Shown piece by piece: positions 63,209 to 64,000 of a DNA stretch of 64,000 nucleotides (position 1 is the first letter of the stretch; every line of letters begins with the position of its first letter). The stretch is taken from NCBI RefSeq assembly GCF_030818695.1, contig NZ_JAUTAR010000001.1, positions 2,970,501 through 3,034,500 of the forward strand, given 5' to 3'. The DNA comes from Chryseobacterium sp. SORGH_AS_0447. GTDB taxonomy: Bacteria; Bacteroidota; Bacteroidia; Flavobacteriales; Weeksellaceae. The position numbers and the translations under genes are program-made. Below the pieces are notes generated by a model. The model was not told the origin of the DNA. It saw only the letters and a program-made list of their open reading frames with translations, and ran no database searches.

Positions 63209-63695
63209 TATATAATATTTTGGTGTGATTGATCTTAGAATAAATTTCTGCCCTGCGGCAATAATAACGGTAATATTTCTACAAGTATGAGACCATAGAC
63301 GAAAAAAATCTGCCGGATGTTAAAAATGTGGTATGCAAATTTCAATATGTGCAATTGAATAATCAGACTTCTCTCTGATATTCAGATATTTTTATATTGT
63401 TTTTATAATAACAAACTTATAATATTTTCATAGGTTGATTTGGTTTTGATTCAGACTAAGCTAATCTATATTAAATATGATTAAATTTATTCCTATTGAA
63501 TTAATAATGTTAAGATTGAATTTGAATTGATTAAGTCTGAATTTTTAACTAACATATTTTAAGGGCCTCCCATTTTAATGAGATTTATCTGAATTAGATT
63601 TAAATCAGAAAATTTTTATTTTAAAAGCATACCACACCGATGAAAGAAGGTTTCTGTTGGCAGATTATTTGTTTTGGTAACGGAAAATTGTTGTT
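63209..63695. other. Long AT-rich divergent region
   Basis: About 490 bp between the divergent SDR and the last gene. No open frame, repeat or strong hairpin found. Confidence 0.45.
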
Positions 63696-64000
63696 ATGAA
63701 TAATAAAATAAAAGTAGCATTAGGCTTAATCGCCGGTGGATCGCTGATCTATTTCGGATTGAAAAAGAAAAACGGGAAGGTAAAAACATTTACGGCTCCT
63801 GACGGAAATACTTATGGTGAAAATCAACTTTACCGTACATTCGATAACAAGCTGTTTAAAAACGGAAAGGAAGTTCATTTCAATACTCCGGAATCGGAAG
63901 GCAAAGGCACTTCTTCCAGCCAGTACGAAGCGAATAATGAGAAATTAACGAAAAACTATCAGGCAGGAAATCAAAATGTCAATTACCATCAGAAAGGGGT
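63696..64000 (+). CDS. Membrane-anchored small protein, cut by the window edge
   Basis: Starts ATG; at least 101 aa: MNNKIKVALGLIAGGSLIYFGLK is a single N-terminal anchor, followed by a hydrophilic Gly/Asn/Lys-rich part (FTAPDGNTYGENQLYRTFDNKLFKNGKEVHF). The frame is open to the last base. Not recognised. Confidence 0.7.
   Translation, partial: MNNKIKVALGLIAGGSLIYFGLKKKNGKVKTFTAPDGNTYGENQLYRTFDNKLFKNGKEVHFNTPESEGKGTSSSQYEANNEKLTKNYQAGNQNVNYHQKG

Overview
The window looks like a chromosomal segment of a Flavobacteriia bacterium, most likely Chryseobacterium or a close Weeksellaceae relative. Grounds: AT-rich DNA, Bacteroidota-type -7 promoter elements (TAnnTTTG), GLPGLI and HTTM proteins, GH3 enzymes beside a SusC/TonB-dependent-type receptor, membrane-anchored LuxR-type and TPR-AraC regulators, and strong Chryseobacterium character of many proteins. 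The genus is inference from protein style, not from a marker gene.

Layout. 0-4.6 kb: a membrane LuxR-type regulator, a divergent nitroreductase/HxlR pair, a cation diffusion facilitator and tRNA-Ser(UGA). 4.9-26.3 kb: the most interesting part. Seven paralogous secreted beta-sandwich proteins (about 181 aa, six nearly identical in the mature part) lie in two arrays, four on + and three on -, both pointing inward. Between them is a compact + strand cluster: a PapD-like periplasmic chaperone, a 934-aa usher-like outer-membrane beta-barrel, a 478-aa two-domain protein whose C-terminal half matches the 181-aa subunits (tip-adhesin-like), a hybrid histidine kinase, a small histidine kinase and a NarL/LuxR response regulator. 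Six subunit genes carry the same 18-bp palindrome (TGTAGT-N6-ACTACA) above a -7 element, plus a shared terminator. I read this as a chaperone-usher-like surface-fibre system of Bacteroidota with its own two-component control. The other end of the segment holds an NMO-type flavoenzyme, a SUKH-like protein, a thrombospondin-type-3 surface protein with a small partner, and broken gene remnants inside the right array.

26.6-36 kb: a TPR/DUF6624-like protein, a CPBP membrane protease, a frameshifted NUMOD4 protein, GLPGLI and HTTM proteins, small secreted proteins, a TPR-AraC regulator and a DUF4236 protein. 36-40.5 kb: a 599-aa conserved protein divergent from a KAS III-like enzyme, then an SDR. 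40.5-41.4 kb: a degenerate tandem repeat array without genes. 41.6-53.3 kb: a glycoside-utilisation locus on - (TonB-dependent-type receptor, GH3, esterase, GH3, MFS sugar transporter) with a divergent Nudix-fold regulator that has lost its catalytic box, followed by an active-looking Nudix hydrolase and a 189-bp tandem repeat. 54-64 kb: a frameshifted AsmA-like protein, an AlkB-like dioxygenase, small proteins, two SDRs, an AraC regulator, an aldehyde dehydrogenase and a partial small membrane-anchored protein.

Three genes (nitroreductase, NUMOD4 protein, AsmA-like) are each broken by one base in a short homopolymer, and a fourth (NMO) has an in-frame stop in its conserved N-terminus. Sequencing error at homopolymers must be considered for the first three.
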